NCBI GenBank assembly: GCA_000149265.1
Contig: CH003120.1
Span: 160,015-224,014 of the forward strand
Direction of reading: 5' to 3'
Length of the DNA stretch: 64,000 bases
Source of the DNA: Ciona savignyi
Lineage: Eukaryota > Chordata > Ascidiacea > Phlebobranchia > Cionidae
The notes beneath the pieces were generated by a model that was not told the DNA's origin, ran no database searches, and worked only from the letters and a program-made list of their open reading frames with translations. Shown one piece after another: positions 12,354 through 27,300 of this stretch (positions within the stretch are counted from its first letter, which is position 1; every line of letters starts with the position of its first letter). The translations under genes and the position numbers were made by a program.

Positions 12354-15300
12354 ATGTCAGACAGTGATGCCAGTGAGTTTTCTGATGATGAAGATTTTGA
12401 TCGAAATAAAAATGAATTTGAAGCAGACAGCGAGGCAGAGGTTTGTGCAAATTCAGTATCTATCATTAACTGCTTTTACAGTTTATTCGACTGTATTTTA
12501 CCCAACACAAACTTACCGGTATTTTTTAATTATGGCTCACCTCAAAAATTTAGATAGTGCATTTTTCATTACTTTACTTTTACAAAACTGCTGTGCTTTT
12601 AAGACCGGCTGAAAATTATAAGCAAGGTTTTCATTTTGACAACTTTTTTTTTAATTTCTTTGGATGTTGTGGTTTGGAAGGCAAACAGTATCTTTTAATT
12701 CAGTCCTGCATATGTTATTTCGACTGCTCTATCTGATACAACCTTTCCGCAAAACTGACATTGACATCTAAATCATATTGTAGGAAGTAGAAGATCCAAG
12801 CGACGATGAAGCCGGTTCAGACCCCTCCAGTGGTGAGGATTTGGACGAGAAAAAGGCTGAGGATGAAGCGGCAAGTGAGGTAATACATATTTCCGGACTT
12901 GTGGTTTCTATTTCAGCTAAAGCAGTGAATTAAACATACTTTTATATTGACTTACAATACAATACAATTTTTATTTTTGTTTCTTTCGCTGCAGCGTTTA
13001 TCACCAACAATTTGAAAACATGTGTCATATATATATATACCAAAACAAATATGGCGTTAACTAAAAATCCTACAATTAACAAAAAAGCGGTGGCAAGATA
13101 CTACAGCAAAACAGGAAGGCACCAAAAAAAACAAAAGTTATCTAGTTATTTTGTATAAAAATCAGCCGTACTTCTCATAAACGACACCATTATCTTTAAT
13201 TATCATGGCATAATTGTGACACATTATTAAAAATATCGTTTTAAAGGTATATTACAGCATGAGATATCCAGATTATTTACTGGCCATACTTTTTGTCAGT
13301 CTTAAATACAAAGAAATCTCCAATTAAAGATATATTTTGAAATGTCAGTGTACAGTAATTGCTTAAAACATTTAAATATTTTTTTCATATTCCATTGCTT
13401 TTATTAAAAATAAAGGTAAATTTACATGAGTTTATTTTCAACTGTTCAATTGAAATAATTTGTAGTATATTTTGAGGGGATCTACAGGAAACCAATGGTC
13501 TTAAATATTTATATCAGTTCAAATTATTGTGTTCTAATCCATTGTTATTGCGCATATTTTTAACCAAACAAATAAACGATTTTTGATTCAATAATAGCAA
13601 TAATAAACTGAAAGGAATATGACGATTCAAATAATAGAAATAACAAATTCATAGGATTCAATAATAGAAATAACAAATTCATAGGAATATGACAATTCAA
13701 ATAATAGAAAAAACAAATAAACGATTCTTGATTCAATAATAGAAATAACAAATTGATAGGAATATGACGAAGAAGAGTACGAGGATGAAGAAGTGAATCG
13801 ACGACGAGCAAAAAGAGCTCGACATCAAGGATTCATTATCGACGAGGCTGGTCAGTTTGTTGTTTTATAGTAGGGCTGGCCAACCCGCGGCTAGCGAGCC
13901 GCATGCGGCTCTTTTCCGCAGGCCCTATTTCTTCTACATAAAGGCTATGTCCCAAAAATGTACCAAGTAGGCTATGTAACAAATGCAATCCCCTTCCTAT
14001 TTTTTAATCTATTTCTTGATGTTGTTTGCTGTTAGGGGGGTTTCCCGCTTTCCTTATTATTTTTTGTGTTTGACATTGGGCAGGGCAGGAGGCAATAAAA
14101 GACTTGTAAATTTCTGTCATTGTGTGTATGATATGGCTCTTTGTGGTAATACAGTAAGAGATTTGGCTCTTAGTCTCGGACTGGTTGGCCACCCCTGTTT
14201 TATAGCATATAATGAGTCATAGCTGTAACCCATGGGTAGAAAATACTTGTGGGGTTTAAACTTATCTTGGTAAAAACTCATAGTTTATTATTTAAAAAGT
14301 CGTAGTTATTATTTAGAGTGGTTTCATACTAGTGTGGGTTGAAACACAGGTCTGTGAATTAACACAGTTGTTCAATTGTAGCTTGTCTCAGTTAAATGCA
14401 TACGGTATGTCACTACAAAGCTAGTGACATTTATATGTCAATACAATACTTCGGTATTCCTGTATTAAGATATGGGAAGTATTTGTTTTAGCCGTTGTAC
14501 AGAAAAGGTAGTCTGAATACAATTTTTTTTACAATTTTTATTTTTGTTTCTTTCGCTGCAGCGTTTACCACCAACAATTTGAAAATACATGTCATATATA
14601 TATATACCAAAACAAATATGGCGTTAACTAAAAACCCAACAATTAACATAAAACTGTGGCAAGATACTACAACAAAACAGGAAGGCACCAAAAAAAACAA
14701 AAGTTATCTAGTTTGCGTTCTCTAAGTATAACTATTATCTACTTTGGTGCCTCTGAAGTAACTATTTTTATTCCTCTGCTTTTAGATGCGCGATATAAAT
14801 AAACATCTATGTTCTCCCACAGATGTAGACGAAGATGGAGTGGATGAAGAGGAGTGGGAAGATGGAGCGGAGGATATACTGGAGCGAGGTAACTTTCGAA
14901 CATATCGAACTCTGCTATATGTTTATGTGCTTTTTAGGTTACCGGTAATAAATTTACATCAGGTTTATAGTAGCTAGTATTTAAATAATATCTTTATTGT
15001 TTTATTTAAAAGGTTTTTAGACAAAACAAATATATCTTTTAGGAGACGTTTAAGGTTAAGTAACTGCACAAAACGAATATTTTATTTTTTATCGGTATAA
15101 TAATGTGTCAACAAACTGCTTTGTGTAGTTTTGTTTCTTTTTCCTTGTTCAGCCCGTTTAGACTGTTTATATTTCAAGTACTGTTTTTATTCCCCTGGCA
15201 TCTATGAAATAAAATACAGTCATAATAAGAAGTGATCTTACAAATGGATTTGGGACAATAAAAAAAATAACTGGAAAACTTTGTTATTACGATTTAGTTT

Positions 15301-18300
15301 GTGTTTTTAAAGCGGTGTTTATTTGATTTAAAGCTATGTTTATTTAATTCTGACCTGCACATTTTATTTCTATAGATGAAGAAATTGAAGGTATTTAATT
15401 ATTTACTGCNNNNNNNNNNNNNNNNNNNNNNNNNNNNNNNNNNNNNNNNNNNNNNNNNNNNNNNNNNNNNNNNNNNNNNNNNNNNNNNNNNNNNNNNNNN
15501 NNNNNNNNNAATGATTTTTTTTAAATGAATCCAAAATCTCCAGTTTTTATTAAATAATTGCAACTAAAATTCAAATTTTTATTTTATTGTGGTTTTTGCT
15601 CTTTCCAATTAGTAGATTTAACTTTAAATAATTTGTAAGGCTTAGCCTATAGAAGTATTACTAATATTATTTTTTTCGAATGATACACTCATACTTTTGT
15701 TTATTTTTTAACACTTTTGTCTATTTTTAGTAAGTTTAATCAACTTAAAATATGTTGGTTAAATGACAAGTGTGCCCCAACTTTTTATCGATACATTTCC
15801 CCTATGTCCATTTTGTAGTTTTTTACTCCCCCCTTGACTGGTTGTCACCTATACATTTATGATATCTCAATGCCTAAGCAACAAGGCTAAAAAATAGGAA
15901 GAGTTTTTATTACATTACCCTTAAAATCATACAACAGAAAATCCTCACAAAAAATTAATCTTTACCTGGTTTGAAATCAAAGTATTGAATATACATATAA
16001 GTGAATGCAAGGAAATTACTCTATGAATTCTTTTATAATCTGCATGTTATGTTGTTTTGCAATTCATCTAATTCTGTGCATGCTTGTTGTACTAATTTCA
16101 GAATCAATCTGTATTTAAATCATTATTTATTGTGCTGCAAACATGTTAAAACAAAAACAAACATATAAATTGTGTCACAAGTGAAAACTTGTTCATCATT
16201 TTTGTACAAAAAAGCTTGTTTTGTCAATTCATACATTTGTGTGAACAGTGGACTTATTTTTGACACTTAAATCTTTTTAAAATGGAACAGTTCATATTTT
16301 TTTAAATAATTTGATATTTCCAACACCAGCTCTGTTGCTTTTTTTGTAATTAAATGCTGCATACAAGCATAAGCACCAGTACAACATAGATTTTTACAAT
16401 ACTTATTTATCTTTAGCTTCCAATGTTGAAAATGTTCTGGACGATGATATGTCAGGGGCACGAAGGCTTCATAATATGTTCAAGTAAGTTTAAACCAGCT
16501 TGTTCAGCCAAAAGATTTAAAATCAAATTCAGTGATGTGCTTCCCAGTCTTAACTTACTTTGTCTAAGAGTACTTCTTAACAAAACACATTTTTAGTGTT
16601 AATCAACCCCAGTAATTGTTGACCACTTTTTCCAAAACTTCAAACTTAATAGCGAGTTGACGACATATACATGACTTTCTTTGAAGAATTCTAATTATTG
16701 GCCAGTTATGTTTCTTACCACATAAGACCGACACAACCATCTAACTTGCCTATGAAAGTCGAATGTCGCATTATATTAACTCTTTCCCTCCCAACTCGCC
16801 ATATATGGCGAGTTGGTGGGAAAACATGGTATCCCGTCTGTCCATAAATGGATACAAATCTAAAAAACGATTTCTCCGCAATGCGTAATGGTAGAGACCT
16901 CAGCTATGGCTTATTCGATCAAGGAAACCCTATATTTTATTCTCTGTGATTATCGTGGAGAAATATTAAAAATGCGAGGAGTGATAGCCTTTCTTTTTCA
17001 AGGCTTCGCCTCTTATTTCTATCGATTTTACACGAATTTACACGTGACTAACTCAGCCAATAGGAGTCGTGTTAACTTGCAGAGAAGCTCTTTTTGTCAA
17101 GCAAGTCTTTCTTTACATTCTCTGTGAATTTCGTGCCGTTGAGATAAAAAGGAGAGCGTTGGTGACGTTTTCGCAGCAGGCGTTTATGCTTTGTGTTCAC
17201 CAAAGCATGAATCCAGCTGGGCCTGCTGAGCGCACGATAAAGAAAAAGGCGGCGAGACTAGCTAGTTCGGTGTGCCCTGCTTTGAAGAATATTGGATATA
17301 GTATTTGCGTTTGTTTGGTTTTGTATGCCCTTTTTACACTTCCTTCACTGTTCTTTTTTATACTTTTTACTATTTTAGTTCTACAAAACTAAAAACTTCA
17401 ATGCGTTTTGGTTCAAGTTTTCATAATATAGTCAGAAAAAAGGGAAATTTCAATTACAAATAGTAAAAAAACTACTGAAGATAGAAATACAGTTCGAATT
17501 TTCCTGAGTACAAAAACTATTAGACAATCTACATTCCAATTTTCATCTCATTTGGGCATTCCAATAATAAGTGAGTATTTCGTTTGTCAGTGCACCTCAA
17601 ATTTTTCAAAGTCGAGCAGAATTTTCTTTGCATAAAAAGTGGTGTTCACTAAAGTTTACATAATATATTCTTTATTAGAGGTAGATTTTAGATGTGCAGC
17701 TTGTTTAAAAGAGGGATAAATTATCTTTCCAACCATACTAAATATTAAATCATAGCATAAACTTTAGAAAAACTGTGCTAATTTGAAAATGACTAAAAAT
17801 TGTAAAAAACACTGCGGGACAGCATGTTTGAATTAATGCATTTGGCCGGGAGTGAAAGAGTTAAGCCACACACTATAGCATGCTATCAGGTATGTACTAC
17901 AAATCTCATCGACCATGGAACAAAGCTATTTAATTGCACGACAAAACATTCTAAATATATACTCACATGCAGCAATGAAAGAGAAGAGGAATTGGGAGAA
18001 TATTACATGAAGAAATATGCTACGAGTTCTGCAATGTCCAAATCTGGGTTTGTTGTTTGCAAATTATTTATCTCTTGCTTTAACATAAACAGCATTATTT
18101 TTGTACGATATCCATGGAAAAACCTTTCACAAGACTTTAACCAACACAATTTTAACATTAATCCCAAAACTGTTATAAGTCATTTGTACCCCTGCTTTCC
18201 TACTCCTTATAAAGGTTTATTTTTTATCCAAAAGGAAATACCACATAACCAACAAATTTTAACCCAAATGCGCCTTGCTACCCAAACTTTTTAGTCCACT

Positions 18301-21300
18301 CCATTATCCATAGCCAGTATCAAATTTTTAACCGATGGGTTTTAAAAAGGTCAGACAAGTTAAACAGCATAATTCACTTTTTGCATTTCGCACATTTTAA
18401 AAATTTTACTTTTAAGCTGTTTTGACCAAACAAAATCATGGCAGTTTATTTTTTACCAAATGACCAATTTACAGATTTTAAACATTTACATTATGAATCC
18501 ACAGTTTATATGGAGACACAAGTTTAAACCTTAAAATATTTAACTCAAGTATTTTAATTCAACCCCATTTGTGTTGCAACAAGTTTTCAACCAAAACCAG
18601 TATCAAATTTTCAATAGATAGGTTTTGAAATTTAGTCACTTATAAGCTATTTATTTGTCTTACACAGATTTTAAACGTTTGCATTATGAATCCACAGTTT
18701 ATATGGAGACAGTGAAGTATCACTTTTTGCATTTCCCACACCTTAAAAAAATTACTTTTAAGCAATAGCAACATCATGGCAGTTTATTTCTCACCAAATG
18801 ACCAATTTATATATGATTCCACAGTTTATATATATGGAGACAGTGAAGTATCACTTTTTGCATTTCCCACACCTTAAAAAAAATTTTTTTATGCAATAAC
18901 AACATCATGGCAGTTTATTTCTTACCAAATGACCAATTTATATATTCTTATATGTATGATTCCACAGTTTATATGGAGACAGCGAAGTATCTGACGACAT
19001 CAGCCAACAGCAGCTGCTCCCAGACGTGAAAGATCCGAATCTATGGACGGTGAAATGCAAGCATGGGGAGGAGAGAGCGACCGCTCTTCTGCTGATGAGG
19101 AAGTTCATAGCGATGCAGTACGAGGACCAACCTCTGCAGATTAAATCGGTGGCCGCACCTGAAGGATTGAAGGGTAGGAATACTGCAATTGTATAGGGAA
19201 TTTAGGTTTATATCAGTGGTTCTCGATCTTTTTGACCTCGTGGTGCACCCGAGACCAATTAAGAAACGAACGGGCGCACTTTGCACGGGGAGTCAAAACA
19301 ATATGCTAAATACTCAAACAATTTAGGAAAAATATGGAAAAAGTAAAAGTTTAATTTAAATAATTTTATCACCGAATTTTCCACATTTTAACGAAATTAC
19401 TGTTTCTTGAGTGCTCTTGCTTTTCGAAAGTTAATGTAGAACTAACGTTACAATGGAAAAGAACGAACTAGACACTAACCATTTAGTAGTTTATGACACT
19501 CTGTCAGAAATTTACGAAATGCAAGAGTGGCGCACCTAGCTAACCCCTGTGGCGCACCAGTGCTCTGCGGCGCACCATTTAAGAAGCACTGGTTTATATA
19601 CTAAAATGTAAGGTTGGGCTGTAAGGGTTAGAGATAGATTTCTGCTTTTAGTTGGCATTTTTCTTTAGACTACTTTTCGTCAATGTTCTCTAATTGTAAA
19701 GTGTTACATTGTCCTAAAGTGTTACGACAATGTATCATTGATTCAAATGTATGTTTTTAGTGGGGGAAATAAAAGAAAAAATGTAGAGCCTGAGGGAATG
19801 TAGGTTAAGCGTTTAGAGTTAGTATTGTGTAGTGTAAAGCAACTTCAAGAGTCCTGTGTAACTCTTACTATCTCCCTTCCTTGAGTGTTTCCTAATTTAA
19901 ACTGATGCTATTTTTGATGCTGTTTAATCCTGTTAATTAGTTGTGCGTTGAAAAGCAAATACTAAGAGTTCCCCCTACTCCCTTTAGTGTTATCAAAAAC
20001 TGTTTGATAAGAATTACTCTTCTTAACGTAAACATGACTCAAACTGTCGACCAGCTTTACATTTTAAACCAACCCACTGTCCCCCTAGGTTACATATATG
20101 TTGAAGCAATCAAGCAAACCCATGTGAAGCAAGCGATTGAGGGGGTAAGCAACCTCAGATTGGGGTATTGGACCCAGAAGATGGTACCCACCAAAGAAAT
20201 GCCGGACGTTTTTAAAGTTTTGAAAGAATTCGACCGAACACGCCTAAAATCGAAAATGTGGGTCAGATTAAAGAAAGGAGTCTTTAAGGATGATCTTGCT
20301 CAGGTATGTGATATTTATGACCATTATTTCTCATAACTTAGGTGATATGTGGTTATAAATAATTAAAAATCTATGGAAAAAATCTTCATTTTAAACTCTA
20401 TTCTGATAATGATTTTCCTTAAATAATTTGGTGCAAATATGATAGATCCTCAAAAAAACACTCCTATTTTTATAATTTTTTTCTTTTAAAAAAACTTTTT
20501 GATTTCTGCCCAGCGTTGTTAATGCTTGTATTCTCACATTTACATACTACATTCCACAGATCGACTACATTGAGCAAAGTCAGAACCAAGTTACCCTGAA
20601 GTTAATACCCAGGATCGATTACAGTCGGCCCCGTGGGGTAAACCGGGGTAATTATGACAAGGAGAAGCGTAAACTTCATAAGCGACCCCCACAGAAGTTG
20701 TTTGATGTTGACGCAATCCGGTAAATACATTAGGAATTGTATTGTGAATGTTTAATCAGTAGGCTAGGGCTGCAAATTAACAGTTAATTTGAAAAACAGT
20801 TAACTAATGTAACAATAAAAGGTTAACCGATTTCATAACATTGAATTGTATCATCTCCATGAAAGAAAAGTGTTAGGCTTTTTGTGACCACATTGTATAT
20901 CAGACTTCAATTCTTTAAAATCAATCATCAAGCAATAGATGATTGGGTAGTAATGCAATATCCATTAAAAAACCTGGGATTTTAATCTAGCTTACAGCCA
21001 TGAAAGATTCTATGTTTAACAATATAATATCTATAAAAGGTGTCATTTTTCAAAGGTGTTTTTTAATATAAAATTATATCAAAAAAATTAAACTAATATT
21101 TTACATTGCAGAATTCAACTTTTTTAAAGAATGTTTGTAAACTGTCACCCTGTCTCGTATAAATGTAAATCTTAATTTTTTTCAACATTCCTACAATTGT
21201 ATATCCTAACCGTCTTAACATTGTGATGTCACAGAGCAATTGGGGGGGAGATTTCCACCGATGGAGACCATCTTGTCTTTGAAGGTGGTCGGTACAGTCG

Positions 21301-24300
21301 GAAGGGTTTCCTTTATAAGAACTTCACTTTAAACACCATTGTAAGTATCTTTGATGTATAATGTGGTTTTCCTACGTAGCAATTATATTAACAGATTTTG
21401 ACAACGCATTGCTAGAATCTATGTAAAAAAAACAAATTTAGCTCTTCAAAAAAAAACTGATTTTTTAATATGAATAGGTTATTTATGTTTATCCCTTTGA
21501 ATGGGAAAACCAAAGGGGTTAACACATGTGCAATCATCAGATTACTTAGTAATTGTTGCAAATTGAATTTTTGCCATTTTATAGCACAATTTACATGGCA
21601 TCACAAATAACATTTTCATATGATGCAAAGATTAAAACTAATACTTCTAGTATCACTAACAAAAGCTATGATATCATTATATTTATGACATCACAGTGTG
21701 TTGACGGCATCAAACCAACGTTGTCGGAGTTGGAGAAATTTGAAGAACAGCCAGAAGGACTTGACATTGAAAGTAAGTTGTGGTTTTGTGACAACTTTTA
21801 GAGCTACATTTTTCAGTCCTGTTGTATTACTGTAGACATAGCATCATCTGTATGATGAGTTCTTTACGTCCTATAGCTAGTCGCTTGTGCCCTTGGGCAA
21901 GGCAATTCACACACACTGCTTGTACTAAGTGGATTATTGATTTAAACAAAACAATAATAGGAAACATTGCTTATAAACCAACAATGGGTATATAGTATTC
22001 TAATGTATGCTGAATTGCAATCTAACCCCCTCTGCCTTGACCCTATGAGGATATAAGCGGAGAAACACATTTGTTTGGTTTAGGAATGCTAGACACAAGA
22101 TGAATAAATACAGCCTTGACATAAGCCACATAATTTACACAAATGTTTTAACTGCTACTACACTGTAGTAGTACTACAGTAACCATAATGAGTAATATTG
22201 CAACACAAGATGCACATTACATGTCACTATAATGTTTATTAATTTTTTTGTTCTAATTTAAATTAATTTTTTCACATTTAAAGTTTTCCTTTTTTTCATG
22301 TGTTGATATAACAGGTAAATCGGCCGTTCATATACTATAAAAATTTATGTCGAAAACTCCACTCATCAATACTACTCTCTAGTGGTGGCGGAAAGCGGAA
22401 ACAAGTCGGAGAAATCGAATCGATTCGCGCCGGGAGACAACGTGGAGGTGGCAGAGGGTGAGCTCATCAATCTGCAGGGGAAAGTGATCAGCGTCATCGG
22501 GAGCAAAGTCACCATGATGCCTAAGCACGAGGAACTTACTGTGAGTTGTTCAATGGCTTTTCAAATAGTTATAAAAAAAGAAGTTTTTTAAAAAGTTTAG
22601 ATTTATCTTCTTTTTTTTAAAAAGTTAAGAAATTATCTCTTTTTTTTCAAAGAAACTATGAAATTATCTCTCATTTTTCTATATATTTTAATGACTATTG
22701 TTTCGCTGTTCTTTTTGTTTGCTAAATTTATGAGGATTCTTGTTTTAATGAGAAAATACTGGCGATACGAAGATAAAAAAATTATCCGAGTCCAGAACTG
22801 AATATTATTCTATGTGTTGTGTATTCCATGTGTTTTTGTTTCCCAGGACCCGCTAGAGTTTCTCGCCCACGAATTGCGCAAGCACTTCAACATGGGGGAT
22901 CATGTTAAGGTTATCGCTGGACGATATGAAGGAGATACAGGTGAGGTCATAGTTATTGTTGGTTGAATATATTGCATTGTACACACAGGTATATATATAT
23001 CTCGCACTTGCATAGGTGTACAGGGTGTCCCAAAAAAATGACACCAATTAAGATGCAAATATCACAAATAGTATGAACTCGAAATCAATAAAATTTAACA
23101 GGCATATGAGTTGACATAATTTATATAAAAAAATATTGTCATTTTTGCGTTGTCAACAGTACAACACACGTTCTTATTGAGTTTCTGGAATTCACAGATT
23201 TTCAATGTGTGATTTTACAATGGTGTCATTTTTTGGGGGACACCCTGTAAATTTATATATCACGCTTTTGCATTCTCAATTACACATCTGGCACTCCTAA
23301 TGTGAATAAAAATTTAGCTTAAATTTACTCGAAATTAATGTTTTACGCCAAAGGAAACAATTACTATACCAACAGGTACATTTTGCCAACATGATACTTT
23401 TTGATACACTTATTAAGCAATTGCAAAACATAAGTTCATAGCTATCCTTTGGTTGTCCAATGTGAGTTATTAAGGTGAAATTTTTATTATTATAAGTGAA
23501 AATCCCACACTACTTTATTAATAATACCTTAAAAAATTATTAAATTGTTGATAGGTTACGCTTTTTAATTGCCTTGGCCATGATCCGTATTTAAATTAAT
23601 ACTCCTATGAAAATATGCCTTATTAACTTATTATAAAATGAATATTTTTTTAAATGATAGGTCCCATAACATTATATCGATTGTTCCTGTAATAATAATT
23701 TTTGTTTTCTCAACTCAATAGGCACTAGTATGATATCTTAATGATATTTGTTACACTCAGTTGTAGAATGCATATTTGCCTTCTTAATTGCACATCTAGC
23801 ACTGCTAAACAAAAAGTAGATTAATACTCCAAGAAAATTTACCTTATTTATATATTTTAAAGCGATTGTAGTTTTTGACGATACCTCCCACTCCCATAAC
23901 ATTGTGTCTATTATCCATGTAACAACAATCCTTATTTTTTCAACTGATCGTATACATTTATCGTATTCTTATTTGTTTGTTACGCAACAAAGGTTTGATT
24001 GTCCGCGTTGAGCCGAGGATGGTTGTTCTATTCTCTGACCTCACAATGCATGAGTTGAAGGTTCTGTCGAGCGATCTTCAGCTCTGCTCTGACGTCAGTT
24101 CTGGTGTCGATTCCGTCGGGAAGTTTCAGTTCGGTGACCTTGTACTTGTGGAGTAAGTGATTATAAGATTTGTGATATCGTCAAATTTGTCTGGATCTGA
24201 CACCTACAATGTCCTAAATCGTACTTGCAATGTCCCCTCTACACTTGTTTTGGTTGATTTTTAAAAATGTGTTTAATATAATATGGTTGTTTGATAACGG

Positions 24301-27300
24301 TTAAACGGGAAACGTCATTGTAGTTCAAGCATCTGGTGAAGTGTGATGTGTTGTTAGGAGTTCAAGCTTAAGTGTTTGACCAATCCAGTTACACCAATGT
24401 TAATTGACCCGTATGTATATCGCATGTGATATTGATTCGTAATTTGCCGGATTTGGATTTTACACCATTTAATTACCAAGATGACACCAAGACCAGGAAC
24501 AGTGGCCTAAAAAGGGCTATTTTAATGTACTAGTCATAAAATGACATCTTATTTTTTGCTGGTGTTGTATTACTAAAACATAATAATGACGAAAATACCT
24601 GGGTACTAGTGTACTACCTATCTATCCAGCACTTGTTGTTGGTTAGTTTAATTTTTAACAATTCTTTTGAGATTCCAAACCTTATCAAGATAAAGTGCTA
24701 ACTTGTCAATCCCACATTGCAGTAGCCAAGCAGTTGGTGTAATAGTTCGTCTCGAGAAAGAATATTTCCAAGTTTTATCCATGCATGGAAAGGTAAGGCT
24801 TCTATTCATATTAATTGTTAAAAACTCTTCTAAGTTGTTATTTTGTTAATCATTGCTTGTTGGTAAGATTTAAAAGGAAATTTAAATAAATTGGTAAATG
24901 TTTTCGACTTAAAAATTATTTTTCATTTTATAAGTAAAAAAAACTTAAAACATAAAAGCTCTTATGCTACAGTTGTAAAAAGTATGCAGATGAATTTCCT
25001 TAATTTTAAGAATCAAAAGTAATTGACTAAACTTTCCTAAATAAATAAATTTTACTAAATAAATAAATTTTAACCGAAAAGGGTAAATAAATTGTCAACA
25101 CACCTCCTTTTCCAGGTTAAACACATGAAGCACCAGGCGGTCACGCGAAGAAAGGACACACGGTTCGCTGTTGCACTGGACGCCGAACAGAACAGCATAC
25201 AGTGCAAGGATATAGTGAAAGTTATTGAAGGGCCTCACATGGTGGGTGTTTACTTGTATTTAGAATTGTTCAGTTTTTCTGCTTCTGTTTTTCAGTTAGT
25301 ATGTTATGGTGTTCTGAAAAGTTTTATGCATAAGTTGAAAGCTGTTTTTTTTAATATAATATATCATAAGCAAAATCCATTAAATAATTTTGCTAAAACC
25401 TTGACCTAAAAACATTTATTTTTTAGTTTGTTTCTCTGCTTAAAAAAAGCTTTATGTATAAAGAGAAAGCTTTTCGTTTAATATTTTATATCATGAGCAA
25501 AATCCATCATTCGAAAAAAATCATTAAAGAAAAATATAAAAAAAAAAAACAATTATTTGTTTAGTTTGTTTCTGTGTTTAAAAGAATTCTTCTGCCAAAG
25601 TGGAACTTTTTTAAATTTTTTTATACCATGAACCTAAACAATTAAAAAAAACATTAAAATAATTTTTCTAGCACCCTGACTTCCATACATTTATTTTCAA
25701 CCCCTTCCACCATTCCAGGGCCAGGAGGGTGAAGTGAAACACATGTATCGTGGATTCCCCTTCCTACATTCCAAGAAAATCATCGAAAACGGGGGAATGT
25801 TTGTCGTTCGTACCCGGCATGTTGTATTGGCCGGAGGATCCAGGGTAAGTTATTAAGCTACTCGTTCAGGGCCAAAAATCCATCAAATTTTGGGCAATTA
25901 AGAATTCACTCGCGCGTGGTATCTCACCGAGTAACGGCAGTAAATATAGCGCGCAACCATGGTTTGTATGACGTAACAACAGTTTAAATGTGGTATTATA
26001 ACAATCTTACATTATGATGGTGTATACTCCTGGTGTATATATAAGTATGTATTATAAAAAGTTTATACTCCAGTTAATTTATAGTTTTTTATATGCAAGA
26101 GTAAATTTTTACTCACGCGGCGTCCATCACGAGAATCACAGGAGTATTACTCGCGCGGATTTTTGGCCGTGTCGTCTATAGCAAAACCTAAATAAATGAT
26201 CAGTACTAGCCGAACATTGACCCAGCCTAACCCATTGCTTGTATAAAATAACGTTTAAACATTCTAAGGCACAGTACGATCTAATCTGATGTTTGCATAA
26301 TATTTTAACTTTCAGAGTAACAAAATTAGGATCCGGAATTACCTAAAATTTCTCCTTATGCAAAGATTTCTTTATTTTTTAGTAAAATCCGTATTTAATT
26401 GCATATTTTTTAATTCAATTATAAAATGCTGTTAAATTCTTTCCGTCGCATTCTATCACTCAATTGCGTTTTGCCAAATTTATCCAACTTTCTGCATTTC
26501 TGCAGCAAAACGTGACGTCGAGTCCATTTGCGCCGATGTCACCACGTATTGGAAGCCCAGCTCGTCAGGATAATGATAGAAACAAAGCAGGAGGAGCAGG
26601 AGCAGGAGGAGGGGGAGGAGGAGGGTTCAGAGGGAGAGGAAGGGGACAGCGGGACATGGGCATCATTGGTGACCAAATTTGATATTTTTTAATTTAACAA
26701 ATATATTTAAATTCTATACTTTTTAAATTAAAAAAAAATTAATTGAAATGTTTGGAAATGTATTTCTATTCCATTTTCAATAAATTTCATTCAGTTTTTC
26801 AAAAATTGAGAATTTATTGACAATGTTTCCAAGTCTCGGAGACCTACTTATAAGCATTCTTTTAAAAGTATCACTGGTTCAAATTTAGTTTTATCATGCG
26901 CCTACAGAATTCTGTCCTAATGTCATATATTCTTTCTTAATGTTATGGATTCCATAAATATGTTAGCATGTTTAAAGCATTTAGTTTTAAATTTTGTTAT
27001 GGATTCCAACAAGTTTAATGTGAAACATTTAATTTTAAACTGTCCTTCAAAGTTATAATAATACACAAGCCGTCTTAATGACATGGTTTCCATAAATATG
27101 TTAGTGTGTTTAAAGCATCCCACTTTAACCTGTCCTTCCAGGCCAAACTGTGCGTGTGCGACAAGGTCCATACAAAGGGCACATCGGGGTGGTCAAAGAC
27201 GCAACAGAATCCACTGCTCGTGTCGAACTTCACGCAACTTGTCAGACGATCAACGTGGACCGAACGAGACTCCAACCCACGTGGGTATTCCTTATTTGTG

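Noticed and set aside
17069..17392. 107-residue frame inside the piggyBac-type element
   Set aside because: It has a hydrophobic tail but no transposase motif or splice context; most likely chance.
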